64,000 bases of DNA from Oceanobacillus polygoni (GCF_008304605.1 NZ_PIJY01000033.1:1-64000), one strand, 5' to 3'; shown: positions 11,022-19,482, counted from the first letter of the stretch. The notes: generated by a model from the letters alone, not told the origin. Numbers and translations: made by a program.

Positions 11022-12422
11022 CTAGAAATTCCCTTTTTCAAAGTTTAGTTGAATAATTGAGCCATTTTCCTGCTGTGAACCTAGTTGACTTTTCTTTAAA
11101 CCAATAAGCCATAGAACCGTTCCGTTAGCATCGGTTACGATCGGCCAACTGTCTCTTTCACGAATAGGTATTTTAGCATCAATAAATATATCCTTTAGTT
11201 TCTTGCTTCCATTAAGTCCATCCCAACTCATTCTGTCACCCGGCATTCTAGTTCTGATATGTAAAGGTAACACAACCTGCTCCGTAAAAAAGGTATGGGA
11301 AAATTGATCTTGTACGGTGTGTTTTTCAACGAAGTTTGCTGTAATTGTAGAACCATCTGGTAACACAAGTTTACCCGGAATATCCAATAGAAAAGAATAA
11401 GGTAGGCTGTTTGGGGCCTTACTGTGATTGGAGAAATAAAACATCATTTTTCCATAGGAGTTTTCCAACTTTAAAGTATTTGGAAAATCAATTTGGGTAT
11501 TCCCTTCATCACGTTGCAACAAGGCAAAAAACTGTTCCTCATGTGTATAGGATAGGTCCTTTGGTAAGTCATTGTATAGATAGTTTAATATTAGATGAAA
11601 TGCACGCCTTTGTAAAGCTTGGGAGCGGTTTTTAAACAAATTCACATCGAAGAACGCTGTCTTGTTTTCTGCATGAAAAGTAATGAGCTCGTCAACCATT
11701 TCCCCGGCGGCTTCACGTAGGTATTTTTCATCCTCAGCAAGTGTTTCACTTAAGTGCTGCGTCATACGATGTAGATTGTCATTTCGTTCTTTAATTAATG
11801 GAACGATTTTATTTCGATAATAATTCCGGGTATACACTGTTTGGTCATTTGTTGGATCCAATCGCACCTCAATTTGATTTTTCTTGCAATAAGTTTCAAT
11901 CATATCCTTGGTTACACAAAGAAAAGGGCGAATAATCATTCCCGTAGAAAATGCACGTTGAACTGGAATACCTGTAAGTGCGCTAGAAGATGCAGTTCGC
12001 GTAAGCTTCATCAGCATCGTTTCTATTTGGTCGTCCCCGTGATGACCAAGTGCTAAATAATCTGCCCTATAGCAATCCATTTGTTCTGCAAAAAAGCGAT
12101 AACGGACCTCGCGAGCAGCTACCTCTGTGCCTAGCTTATGCTTTACTTTATATGCTGGTACATCCAAAGAAGCGCCTACAAACTCTATTCCCCATGCCTT
12201 ACAAATATGTTCCACATAGTGTAAATCGCTTAACGACTCCTCCCCCCTCAGTTGATGATCAACAGATGCAGCAATCACCGTTAACTTCCACTCTTCTTGG
12301 ATCGATGATAAAAAATGCAGCAACGCCATCGAATCTGGTCCTCCAGAAACGCCAACAATAATGGTTGCGCCTTCTTTAAGTAATTGATGCTTTCTTATAA
12401 ATGCAAGAACTTCCTGTCTCAT
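11022..12422 (-). CDS. tilS: tRNA-Ile lysidine synthetase
   Basis: Converts C34 of the CAU tRNA-Ile to lysidine so that it reads AUA; essential. The protein (466 residues from this start) has the N-type ATP pyrophosphatase loop SGGPDS (26-31) and HHGDDQIETMLM, followed by the substrate-binding TilS C-terminal domains. A start ten codons upstream (12452) is possible, but its GGAG is only four bases away. The chosen start has GGGGATGG about eight bases upstream and matches the family N-terminus. Confidence 0.93.
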   Translation of the reverse strand: MRQEVLAFIRKHQLLKEGATIIVGVSGGPDSMALLHFLSSIQEEWKLTVIAASVDHQLRGEESLSDLHYVEHICKAWGIEFVGASLDVPAYKVKHKLGTEVAAREVRYRFFAEQMDCYRADYLALGHHGDDQIETMLMKLTRTASSSALTGIPVQRAFSTGMIIRPFLCVTKDMIETYCKKNQIEVRLDPTNDQTVYTRNYYRNKIVPLIKERNDNLHRMTQHLSETLAEDEKYLREAAGEMVDELITFHAENKTAFFDVNLFKNRSQALQRRAFHLILNYLYNDLPKDLSYTHEEQFFALLQRDEGNTQIDFPNTLKLENSYGKMMFYFSNHSKAPNSLPYSFLLDIPGKLVLPDGSTITANFVEKHTVQDQFSHTFFTEQVVLPLHIRTRMPGDRMSWDGLNGSKKLKDIFIDAKIPIRERDSWPIVTDANGTVLWLIGLKKSQLGSQQENGSIIQLNFEKGNF

Positions 12423-12527
12423 AAATTGCCATCCCCAACACATATCATTCATGAAGCTCCATTGTTCAAAGAGAACTGATGATTAAACATCTGCTTCATT
12501 ATCTATACCCTATTATACGTTTAGTTA

Positions 12528-13463
12528 TCAAAAAAGTAGAGAAAAAAGATAATACATTAATGCAAGAATACCAATTCCGCCTGACTCCATGAATAATAGC
12601 TTCCACGAGTGTTTCGGTTTTTGCTTATGATAGGTTTCGCGCTTTTTAGCAGCATTTAAAACGTGAATTAGATCCTGCTTCATTTCTGCACTGGAGGCAT
12701 AGCCACTTGTCAAAGCTTTTTTTAATACGCTTCGATATGGTGTTAAATCGTTAACACGGTCAATCTTCTTATATAACAATTTCTCAGCCGCTTCATGCTC
12801 TTTCTCAAACCGATTTGGATAATATATCGTTAAAAAAACCATGACAAAAGCAAACAGGTCATAGCTCGGTTCCGCTCTCCTTGAGCCTAGTCCCCAATAG
12901 CCACGGTCATAAAACTCCGTATATTCCTTAATAGCCCTCCCTAGCTTTGTTGTTCCTCCAACATCTACCCATCTTACTGTTGGTGGTGAAGAGACGACCA
13001 ACAAATTTTCCGTCTTTAAATCACCAAAGATCCATCCTGTTTGATGCAACTTCTCCAAATCTTCCAAAAGCTGCAGCATAAAAACGCCAATCCAATCCTT
13101 TCCGTGCTTTCGGATAAATCCAACCATCGTCTCACCCTGTAAGTACTCCATAACATAAAAGGAATACATATCTCCTGTAGGCGAAACCCAATCATCGACA
13201 TCAAGCAAAGAAGGTCCAAGACGACTTCCTTGGACCTTTTCCAACGATTTTAACACATTTACTTCCACCGTCATTGATGTACCTTTATCACTGATTTTCA
13301 GTGCAGCAGGTCGGCCGCCATAGTCGCATAGATAAACCGTTCCAATTGCTCCCGCTCCAAGCTTCCTTTGAATCGTATAGTTGTTATGGTGCCACTTTCC
13401 TTTAATTTGGGCACCAGGCCTTAAATCAATACCCTGTTTCTTCCATACCCGATTCATCTTCAT
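12528..13463 (-). CDS. yabT: Hanks-type serine/threonine kinase YabT
   Basis: A 311-residue kinase with a glycine loop LGAGAIGTV (35-43), catalytic lysine K56 in AALK, a catalytic loop FGDLKTEN (146-153) and a metal-binding VDVGG (166-170) in place of the usual DFG. It has a C-terminal membrane segment (about 292-311) and no external sensor domain. In B. subtilis YabT is a spore-development kinase activated by DNA that phosphorylates RecA and AbrB; that role is carried over by homology. The gene overlaps yabS by 38 bases. Confidence 0.88.
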   Translation of the reverse strand: MKMNRVWKKQGIDLRPGAQIKGKWHHNNYTIQRKLGAGAIGTVYLCDYGGRPAALKISDKGTSMTVEVNVLKSLEKVQGSRLGPSLLDVDDWVSPTGDMYSFYVMEYLQGETMVGFIRKHGKDWIGVFMLQLLEDLEKLHQTGWIFGDLKTENLLVVSSPPTVRWVDVGGTTKLGRAIKEYTEFYDRGYWGLGSRRAEPSYDLFAFVMVFLTIYYPNRFEKEHEAAEKLLYKKIDRVNDLTPYRSVLKKALTSGYASSAEMKQDLIHVLNAAKKRETYHKQKPKHSWKLLFMESGGIGILALMYYLFSLLF

Positions 13464-14166
13464 GTCTGAAGCTCCTTAATAAACTTTTTTTACCGAATTG
13501 ATACATCGCTTCACGAATCGCAGGTCCTGTCGGTGTAATCCCCCCACTGGTTAGTTTGGGAAATACGGTTGAAATTGTATCAAGCTTCGGTGACCAGTCA
13601 AACACCTTTTGAATATCCTTCCGCTTTCCTGGAAAGCTATAAATACAGAACTTGTTTCTACCAATCCTAGAATTTAAGCTAATCGATAGATCAATAAGCG
13701 CTTCCTTCACTGTTGGAAGCTTATTATGCATACTCGCACTCGTATCAACGAGAACAAGTACCTCTAAATCGCTCGTCTCTCCTAAGTCCTCCACAACCTC
13801 CATGATTTCACCACGCTTCTCGGGGTCCATATCTTCTATTCCTTGATCGGAACCGAGAATTTGCCTTAATTCCTTATTTACAAATCCTTGTAATGTTTGA
13901 TTCATTGCCTGTTTCGTAACCATTTGAACAGTCTGGGATAAAGATTCACTATAAACAATCTGACTAACCCCACCACCTGACAGAGCTATATCCTCTACTT
14001 CTTGCAAGCCGTCCGGGCTTTCCGTCTGATCATCTTCCAATATCCCAATAACATTTACCGTTATCCCTTGCTGATAAGCGAGCGCTGCAGTTGCAGAAGG
14101 GTCTTCTCCCTTATTTGAACACCCATCTGTCAGTAGTAAAATTTGTTTTAACGATCCATTTTTCAA
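13426..14166 (-). CDS. yabS: von Willebrand factor A-domain protein YabS
   Basis: A 246-residue protein with an intact MIDAS metal site, DTSAS at 141-145, followed by GGITPTGPAI in the second half. The first half (LLLTDGCSNKG, then GITVNVIGIL) resembles the later part of another VWA fold, so the protein looks like 1.5 VWA modules, as far as can be judged by eye. It lies between spoIIE and yabT as in B. subtilis. The biochemical role is unknown; the conserved kinase-VWA-phosphatase trio suggests a function in sporulation signalling. Confidence 0.82.
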   Translation of the reverse strand: MKNGSLKQILLLTDGCSNKGEDPSATAALAYQQGITVNVIGILEDDQTESPDGLQEVEDIALSGGGVSQIVYSESLSQTVQMVTKQAMNQTLQGFVNKELRQILGSDQGIEDMDPEKRGEIMEVVEDLGETSDLEVLVLVDTSASMHNKLPTVKEALIDLSISLNSRIGRNKFCIYSFPGKRKDIQKVFDWSPKLDTISTVFPKLTSGGITPTGPAIREAMYQFGKKSLLRSFRHEDESGMEETGY

Positions 14167-14284
14167 AGCCCTAACCTCCTATTTATTCCACTACCATCAT
14201 CACCAGAATGGAAAGAGAATATACATAGAAAGGTAGAGTAGACCAGAATCGTTTCACATGCCAAAAGGGATACATTTCGTCAGG

Positions 14285-16741
14285 TTATGACAGTACTTTA
14301 TTGCGATAGACTGGAACGGCCGCCCACTCCGGTTTATTCTTTGCAATTTTAGAAACTAGGACGGTCATATCATCTTCAATTTCTCCTGACCTAGTCCGAA
14401 TAACTTCCTCCAGGAGAAGATCTGCTACCTCTTGCGGGTCATCGGTCGCCATCTCTCTAATTTTCCGTTTAAGCCACAGATCAACGTTCTCCACATGCCT
14501 TGGACCTTCGAAAATACCGTCACTCATCATAATAAGCAGATCCTCTGAATTCATTTGTTCACTTACAATATCGACATCGAACTCCTGGATAATCCCCATC
14601 GGCAAATTGCTAGCTTCTATCTTTATCATATTACTACCACGTTTAATAAAGCTAGGAGTTGAACCAATTTTCAAAAATTTAACTGAAGCATTATGCAAGT
14701 CCATCACTGCTAAATCAAGTGTTGCAAACATTTCATCCGTTGTACGTAAGGATAGAATTGAATTAATCGATTTAATTGCAACCTTCTCTGGTATTCCTGT
14801 CTGTAGGATTTGCTGCAATAAACGTAATGTTTCCATACTCTCCTCTCTTGCTCGATTTCCATTTCCCATACCATCACTAATCGCCATCGCAAACTTACCC
14901 GCACCAAGCTCAATCGTTGTAAAACTATCTCCTGAAACGAGTCCCCCACCCTTTGCTGCACTCGCTGCTCCTGTTTGGATTGTATACTCCTTTGCTGATC
15001 CGAATGCCAAATGGCTATATCCATTCGGAAAAGGTGAAATTTCTTCATCTTTTACAATAATCATCTCATTTAAAATATCCGATAATACAGGAGCAATTAA
15101 TTTAGCACCCTCTCCACGGTATTCATAGAAAGTTGCAGTTATTTCTATATCCACATTACCCTTTTCTAATTGATAAATATCCACCTTTTCGAGGTCGATT
15201 CCCATATGCTTCAGTGCATGGATAATTTGACTTTCTTGTAATTCATGATGCTGGCGCTCTTTTAAAATCTCTTTTGCGAAATCATCCATTACCTCAGATA
15301 CACCTTGTAGTTGATCTGCAACAAGCCGTTTACTCTCCATCACTTGCTGCCTAAGCCTGCGATTTGCTTCATAAAAGGTCATCTCTTCTTTCATGGCTTC
15401 CACTACTTTTCTTGATTTCACACAATGGTTTTCAAATTCTCGCATCACCTTGCGATTTGGTTCTTGTCCGTTTGTAATATCCTCCTTCATCTCCTCCATA
15501 TACGAATATGTTTGATCAAATTCCTTCTGCCAACACCTGTCTTTCATAAAACAGCTTTGACATGTTTTTTCCGTCACCTGACTAAGAAAATAATCCGTCT
15601 CACGTTTTGCCTCCTGTTCATCAGTCGATGCTGCTTGCGATACCGAGAAGCTTTTTGAAAGTGCATGGAAAACCTCAGAGAACTGCCCTACCCTTCTTGC
15701 TGTCACATTTCGAACCTTCTGTAGATACTGTTCTTGTTCATGGGTGTATTCTTCTGTCCCAGGTATATACCTGGAGATTCTACTAAACCAAGATGCTGGT
15801 GTTAAGAAAAACAACAGAATTGCAATGGATGATTCAAGAAGAGACGGGATTAATGTCACTGCATCACCGTAGATACTAATCAAACCGGTACCTACAAGCA
15901 GGCCGATGCTTGTCCCAACTTTTTTACCTTCCTTCAATAAGCCACCAAGCAAGCCTGAAAAAGCGAGCAGACTCATTTGATAAAGGTTGGCCACATTCGC
16001 GAGCGATAAAATTAATCCAGCAACAACACCAACGGTTGACCCAATAGCAGCGCCACCAATATATGCAAATATTAAAACGAAGTATCTGGAAAAAATCTGT
16101 TCTGCAGATGCTCCATAAATTTGCCAGCCGATCATTCCTGTTAGGACAGAGGCAATTAAAATAATCATACAGACGATTTCTTCATTTTTAAGTACAGGTT
16201 TGTATCTTTTTGGTGATAAAAGCGGAATGCTTTGCATAAATATCAATACAAGAACAGCTCCTAAGACACCTTCGACTACGAGTAACAGCCATTCGTAAGA
16301 TGTAATTGTGTCACGTACAGAGTACAAAAACATTTTCGAAAGTGCTGTTGAGGCGAATACCGCTAGTGGTAAGATAACTTGTTGATTTTTCATCTGCTTT
16401 CCTAATGCCGCAAGGAAAATAAATACAAGCATAGCAACTCCAATAAAAAGCGCATGTGTCATTGAGTAGGTAAGTGCACCCACAAGGACAGCAAGCATCG
16501 ATTTAAAGCTCTTTTCCCTATGGACAAACCACATGGAAGCAACAAACGCGATTGCAAATGGTGATACAGCAGATAAAATAACAGCCCGTCCAAGTAAAAA
16601 TCCTCCGATATAGAAAAGCCAACCTCGTTCAAGAAGGATGCTTTTCATCTTCAAATAGAGACCTTTGCGCCATTTACCCTTTTGTCCGTCTTTCTCTACC
16701 CCGAATCCTCGTGATTCCACCCTTGGAATTGATTCCATCAT
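14285..16741 (-). CDS. spoIIE: Stage II sporulation protein E, membrane serine phosphatase
   Basis: An 818-residue protein with about ten membrane segments (roughly residues 40-330, including the conserved LYQMSLLAFSGLLGGLLKEG split over two helices), a central regulatory region with a cysteine pair cluster (CQSCFMKDRC), and a C-terminal PP2C phosphatase with GDSF and DGMGNG metal motifs. It dephosphorylates SpoIIAA to release sigma-F in the forespore and acts in polar septation. AGGAG lies nine bases before the first ATG. Its promoter region carries a Spo0A-like box and long spacer. Confidence 0.96.
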   Translation of the reverse strand: MMESIPRVESRGFGVEKDGQKGKWRKGLYLKMKSILLERGWLFYIGGFLLGRAVILSAVSPFAIAFVASMWFVHREKSFKSMLAVLVGALTYSMTHALFIGVAMLVFIFLAALGKQMKNQQVILPLAVFASTALSKMFLYSVRDTITSYEWLLLVVEGVLGAVLVLIFMQSIPLLSPKRYKPVLKNEEIVCMIILIASVLTGMIGWQIYGASAEQIFSRYFVLIFAYIGGAAIGSTVGVVAGLILSLANVANLYQMSLLAFSGLLGGLLKEGKKVGTSIGLLVGTGLISIYGDAVTLIPSLLESSIAILLFFLTPASWFSRISRYIPGTEEYTHEQEQYLQKVRNVTARRVGQFSEVFHALSKSFSVSQAASTDEQEAKRETDYFLSQVTEKTCQSCFMKDRCWQKEFDQTYSYMEEMKEDITNGQEPNRKVMREFENHCVKSRKVVEAMKEEMTFYEANRRLRQQVMESKRLVADQLQGVSEVMDDFAKEILKERQHHELQESQIIHALKHMGIDLEKVDIYQLEKGNVDIEITATFYEYRGEGAKLIAPVLSDILNEMIIVKDEEISPFPNGYSHLAFGSAKEYTIQTGAASAAKGGGLVSGDSFTTIELGAGKFAMAISDGMGNGNRAREESMETLRLLQQILQTGIPEKVAIKSINSILSLRTTDEMFATLDLAVMDLHNASVKFLKIGSTPSFIKRGSNMIKIEASNLPMGIIQEFDVDIVSEQMNSEDLLIMMSDGIFEGPRHVENVDLWLKRKIREMATDDPQEVADLLLEEVIRTRSGEIEDDMTVLVSKIAKNKPEWAAVPVYRNKVLS

Positions 16742-16765
16742 CGATTACCACTCCTATCTTTCAGA

Positions 16766-16833
16766 ATAGTAAACCACATTATTCCTTCTTTTTTTGTCAA
16801 AAAGGCAGAGCATGTTCAAAAAATCGTTCGACT
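16766..16833 (-). promoter_or_regulatory. spoIIE promoter region with Spo0A-like box
   Basis: On the minus strand a consensus -35 TTGACA (16795-16800) is followed by a -10-like TTTACT or TACTAT 21 or 23 bases further on (16766-16773). The B. subtilis spoIIE promoter is known for an abnormal 21-base spacer and dependence on Spo0A. A box AGTCGAA (16827-16833), one base from the TGTCGAA consensus, lies just upstream. Functional assignment is by analogy. Confidence 0.55.
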
Positions 16834-16865
16834 GCTTTTTAGTAAACTTGGCATTTGCCAAGTAG

Positions 16866-17101
16866 AGGAATAAGTCTCCACTTTTACATATTGAGGTTCA
16901 TTTTCCATCTGCATCATGGATCCTTACAGGAAAAGTTAATTGGCAGGAGATAGAATATCCAGCGATTTTTTTGCCGAATTGGCTGAGGTTGTGAAAGAAA
17001 ATGAAGAACAAATCCAGATTTTCTCTGAAATAGATACGAAAAGTCACTTTTCATTAAAGTATTTTACAAATCCTATTGACACAAATGGAATCCTGTTGTA
17101 A
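16866..17101 (+). pseudogene. Frameshifted gene fragment of unknown function
   Basis: From 16866 the plus strand is open, reading LLHIEVHFPSASWILTGKVN and WQEIEYPAIF. At a run of seven T (about 16975-16982) the sense switches frame and continues FFAELAEVVKENEEQIQIFS and EIDTKSHFSLKYF to a stop at 17099. Adding one T would join the parts into one 78-codon frame with no start, which suggests the 3' end of a decayed gene. The family is not recognised. The stop overlaps the tRNA promoter. Chance open frames remain possible. Confidence 0.35.
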
Positions 17102-17104
17102 TAT
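17076..17104 (+). promoter_or_regulatory. tRNA-Met promoter (sigma-A)
   Basis: TTGACA (17076-17081), a 17-base spacer and TAATAT (17099-17104), 20 bases before the tRNA. A near-consensus stable-RNA promoter. Confidence 0.8.
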
Positions 17105-17124
17105 ACTTTTTGTTGGCTTATTTT

Positions 17125-17198
17125 GGCGGCGTAGCTCAGCTGGCGAGAGCGTACGGTTCATACCCGTGAGGTCGTGGGTTCGATCCCCTCCGCCGCTA
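17125..17198 (+). tRNA. tRNA-Met (CAT), elongator type
   Basis: Starts GGCGGCGTAGCTCAG; the acceptor arm pairs with CGCCGCT before discriminator A. The anticodon loop TTCATAC contains CAT. The acceptor does not have the initiator's unpaired first base, and the sequence closely follows the elongator tRNA-Met found beside spoIIE in B. subtilis. CCA is not encoded. The T stem (GTGGG/CCCTC) has a U-U mismatch where B. subtilis has a G-U pair. A linked tRNA-Glu, present in B. subtilis, is absent. Confidence 0.92.
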
Positions 17199-17206
17199 TC
17201 AAAGAT

Positions 17207-17247
17207 AAAACCCAATCGGCATGATACATGCCGATTGGGTTTTTTTC
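17207..17247 (+). terminator. tRNA-Met terminator
   Basis: A perfect 15 bp or longer stem (AACCCAATCGGCATG and its complement) with a very short loop, followed by eight T, ends nine bases after the tRNA. Confidence 0.9.
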
Positions 17248-17344
17248 GTATTTGAGGGAAGTATCGCTAGTCGTTGGGAGCTGAACATGGTTGTTTGGTA
17301 ACCAAGTTATCCACAGCATTCAAATTTTATAGTTTTCTATGCAA

Positions 17345-17382
17345 TAAAAAAACAGGCCCAATCATATGATCAGCACCTGTTT
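17345..17382 (-). terminator. yabR terminator
   Basis: On the minus strand AACAGG pairs with CCTGTT around a 19-base loop, followed by seven T. The stem is short, but position and T run fit a terminator after yabR. Confidence 0.6.
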
Positions 17383-17419
17383 GAATTTATATTAGAGCAT
17401 TGTCTATAGACAGCAACTG

Positions 17420-17803
17420 CTATCCTCTTCTAGCACCTCGACCCCCGCGTTTGGATTCCGTGTGCTTCTTTAAAGAGGCTAAACGATCCTCTGAATCTTT
17501 AAGAAAACGATTCATTTTTGCTTCAAAATTCTCTGTACGTTCTCTTGGATTTTTTTGGCGTACTGGTCGATCCTTTGCTTTCTTAATAGATAAACCAATT
17601 TTACCATCTTTCTCAACATTAATGACCTTAACCTTAACTTCATCGCCAACAGTTAAGTGCTCGTTAATGTCTTTCACATAGTTGTCAGCAACCTCACTAA
17701 TATGGACCAATCCAGTTTTTCCTGCTTCTAGCTCTACAAATGCTCCAAAATTAGTTATTCCGGTTACTTTCCCTTGCAGCTTGCTGCCTACTTCGATTGA
17801 CAT
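17420..17803 (-). CDS. yabR: S1-domain RNA-binding protein YabR
   Basis: A 127-residue protein with one S1 domain (residues about 4-75: VGSKLQGKVTGITNFGAFVE, then GLVHISEV) and a basic glycine/arginine-rich tail (KRGGRGARRG). An in-frame ATG 42 bases upstream would add an unrelated leader; the start at 17803 has AAGGAGGAG upstream and gives the family N-terminus. Likely a general RNA-binding or ribosome-associated factor; substrate unknown. It lies downstream of divIC as in B. subtilis. Confidence 0.9.
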   Translation of the reverse strand: MSIEVGSKLQGKVTGITNFGAFVELEAGKTGLVHISEVADNYVKDINEHLTVGDEVKVKVINVEKDGKIGLSIKKAKDRPVRQKNPRERTENFEAKMNRFLKDSEDRLASLKKHTESKRGGRGARRG

Positions 17804-17872
17804 AAAAAAAATGCTCCTCCTTAAAAGATTAAATGTAGTTCTCATATAGTATATTCATCAACTGAAAAAGTG

Positions 17873-18253
17873 TCAATAAGAGGGGTCTTCATTCGGGATT
17901 TTAAAAATTAACTCCCCTTTTTTCGAGAAGAAGTAATTCGTACGAGCAATGTCCAACACATATTCCTCGTCGTTCAGCAGTTCAATTTCTTCTGTTAAAT
18001 TAGCTTCCTCTACTTTTAGAGCTTCTAGCTCGTCCTGTAGCTGTTCGTACTGTTCCAATTTCTCTGCTTGAAGTACACGCTGTTTAATATGGTATGAAGA
18101 CAAGCCCCCAATAACAATCGCTGCTACGATAGAAAATAACACAAGACGACGAATTAATCGCTGCTTTTTTCGCTTCTGTCGTTCTATGTATGCGTCGTAC
18201 TGCTGCATGTAATTCGAATCTAATCTTGTTACAGTTTTTTTCTTTGTTGACAA
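17873..18253 (-). CDS. divIC: Cell division protein DivIC
   Basis: A 126-residue bitopic protein: basic cytoplasmic N-terminus, one membrane segment (about residues 36-52, LVLFSIVAAIVIGGLSS), then an external coiled coil (about 58-95) with a leucine/glutamate heptad pattern. It is a structural partner of FtsL and DivIB in the divisome. The start is TTG at 18253, with GGGGG seven bases upstream. It follows yabQ after four bases. Confidence 0.92.
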   Translation of the reverse strand: MSTKKKTVTRLDSNYMQQYDAYIERQKRKKQRLIRRLVLFSIVAAIVIGGLSSYHIKQRVLQAEKLEQYEQLQDELEALKVEEANLTEEIELLNDEEYVLDIARTNYFFSKKGELIFKIPNEDPSY

Positions 18254-18257
18254 GTCA

Positions 18258-18866
18258 CTACCCCCTTTTAAACAATAGCTTCTCCAACTTTTTATATCCT
18301 TTATAACATATATTCTTCATTGTACTATAAAATCCTGCTAATTTGTGTAAATTTTTTTTAAAACCGTCGGGAATTAAGTGGTAAATACCCATTCCTACCC
18401 ACCGAAATGGAGTTATCACCACTTTCAGAATAAAGAGAAGAATCGTTCCGATTAACATTAAAATCCATAAAACTAGACGGAATAGCGTCCGAATAATCCA
18501 GGAAATCGGGGAAATAATCAGTGTGTGAACTAAATTACGGAAGAAGCGGTAAACTGCCGACACAATACGGATTATCCACTCTAGCAGCCTCTTATACGCA
18601 GCCTTCGCCAAAACTTGATAAATAGAAAATCCGAGAAGGCAGGCTAAAATGACATAGACCCTAATTTCCCCGGCGTTCACACGGAATAATACATACAATA
18701 TAATTGCTGTTTGTGTTAGCCAAAAGCTAATTTCTAGAAAATAGGTTAAAAAAACCCTCCGCTTCCAATAATATGTCAACCGACGAAAGGTTTCTTGTAC
18801 GATTCCCAAATAAAACCCACTTAAAACCATCGTGATCATCGTAAGAAACTGGATGCTCAAGCTCAT
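18258..18866 (-). CDS. yabQ: Spore cortex biosynthesis protein YabQ
   Basis: A 202-residue integral membrane protein with three to five hydrophobic segments (first at about 4-24, second about 40-62, third about 70-86, then a long one near 125-150) and a basic C-terminus. In B. subtilis YabQ localises to the forespore membrane and is required for cortex synthesis. The ATG overlaps the yabP stop by four bases, so yabP-yabQ are translationally coupled; divIC follows at once. Confidence 0.87.
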   Translation of the reverse strand: MSLSIQFLTMITMVLSGFYLGIVQETFRRLTYYWKRRVFLTYFLEISFWLTQTAIILYVLFRVNAGEIRVYVILACLLGFSIYQVLAKAAYKRLLEWIIRIVSAVYRFFRNLVHTLIISPISWIIRTLFRLVLWILMLIGTILLFILKVVITPFRWVGMGIYHLIPDGFKKNLHKLAGFYSTMKNICYKGYKKLEKLLFKRG

Positions 18867-19165
18867 CGGAACAGCTTGCTAAAGAATCCTTTAGCTTTCT
18901 CCTGCTGCTGTTCATCCACATAGGAAAGCTCATAGATTTTGCCTTTTATCGTTACAACTCCTTCAGTCACGTCTAAGTTCTTCAACTGCAAATTTTGCCC
19001 ACGAATAATTAAATAGCCCATTGTTGTCTCTAGCAGAAATTCCTCATTATCAAAGCTATCCACTTCTTTTACACCCGTTATCTCTAAGTCCCTTCGGTTA
19101 TTCAGCTTTACCGTATGCTCGGTTTGTACACGGTTAATCGTTTCTTTATTCTCATAATAGTTCAT
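18863..19165 (-). CDS. yabP: Sporulation protein YabP
   Basis: A 100-residue protein of the YabP/YqfC family, a beta-rich fold seen in spore-forming Firmicutes (ITGVKEVDSFDNEEFLLET, then IRGQNLQLKNLDV). No membrane segment. In B. subtilis yabP and yabQ are co-transcribed by sigma-E in the mother cell. AAGGAGG precedes the ATG, but the SD falls within a hairpin at 19172-19205. Confidence 0.9.
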   Translation of the reverse strand: MNYYENKETINRVQTEHTVKLNNRRDLEITGVKEVDSFDNEEFLLETTMGYLIIRGQNLQLKNLDVTEGVVTIKGKIYELSYVDEQQQEKAKGFFSKLFR

Positions 19166-19171
19166 AGAAAG

Positions 19172-19205
19172 CCCTCCTTATCACTATTAATTTATGATAG
19201 GAGGG
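19172..19205 (-). promoter_or_regulatory. Hairpin covering the yabP ribosome-binding site
   Basis: On the minus strand CCCTCCTATCA can pair with TGATAAGGAGGG (one bulged A), so the yabP SD (AAGGAGG) would be in the stem. It could also slow read-through from rqcP, but there is no T run behind it. Confidence 0.45.
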
Positions 19206-19219
19206 ACAAGTATAGAACT

Positions 19220-19477
19220 TTATTCAACCTTTTCTTCTTTCACAATCGTATAAAGCGTTTCCGCCTCATCCTTTTTAACAGTTTCCCTTAAGTCATTCAC
19301 CTTCACAGTTACAAGTTTCTGACCAAAACGAATAACAAGCTCGTCTCCTTTGGAAAGGACTGTTGAAGCTTTTGCCTGGTTACCGTTTACGGTGATTCGA
19401 CCTTGATCGGCTACTTCTTTTGCTAGCGTTCTTCGCTTAATAATTCGTGATATTTTCAAAAACTTATCCAATCGCAT
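19220..19477 (-). CDS. rqcP: Ribosome quality control factor RqcP (S4 domain, YabO)
   Basis: An 85-residue S4-domain protein (MRLDKFLKISRIIKRRTLAK; R and K residues of the RNA-binding face conserved). In B. subtilis RqcP binds stalled 50S subunits and supports RqcH in adding C-terminal alanine tails. A GTG three codons upstream overlaps the mazG stop, but the ATG at 19477 gives the family N-terminus with GAGAGTG upstream. Older annotation calls it HslR-like. Confidence 0.88.
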   Translation of the reverse strand: MRLDKFLKISRIIKRRTLAKEVADQGRITVNGNQAKASTVLSKGDELVIRFGQKLVTVKVNDLRETVKKDEAETLYTIVKEEKVE

Positions 19478-19482
19478 GATTA

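Noticed and set aside
15425-15658. Plus-strand frame opposite spoIIE, and similar frames opposite mfd, dnaX and ftsH
   Set aside because: Antisense shadows of well-supported genes with no family resemblance or SD.
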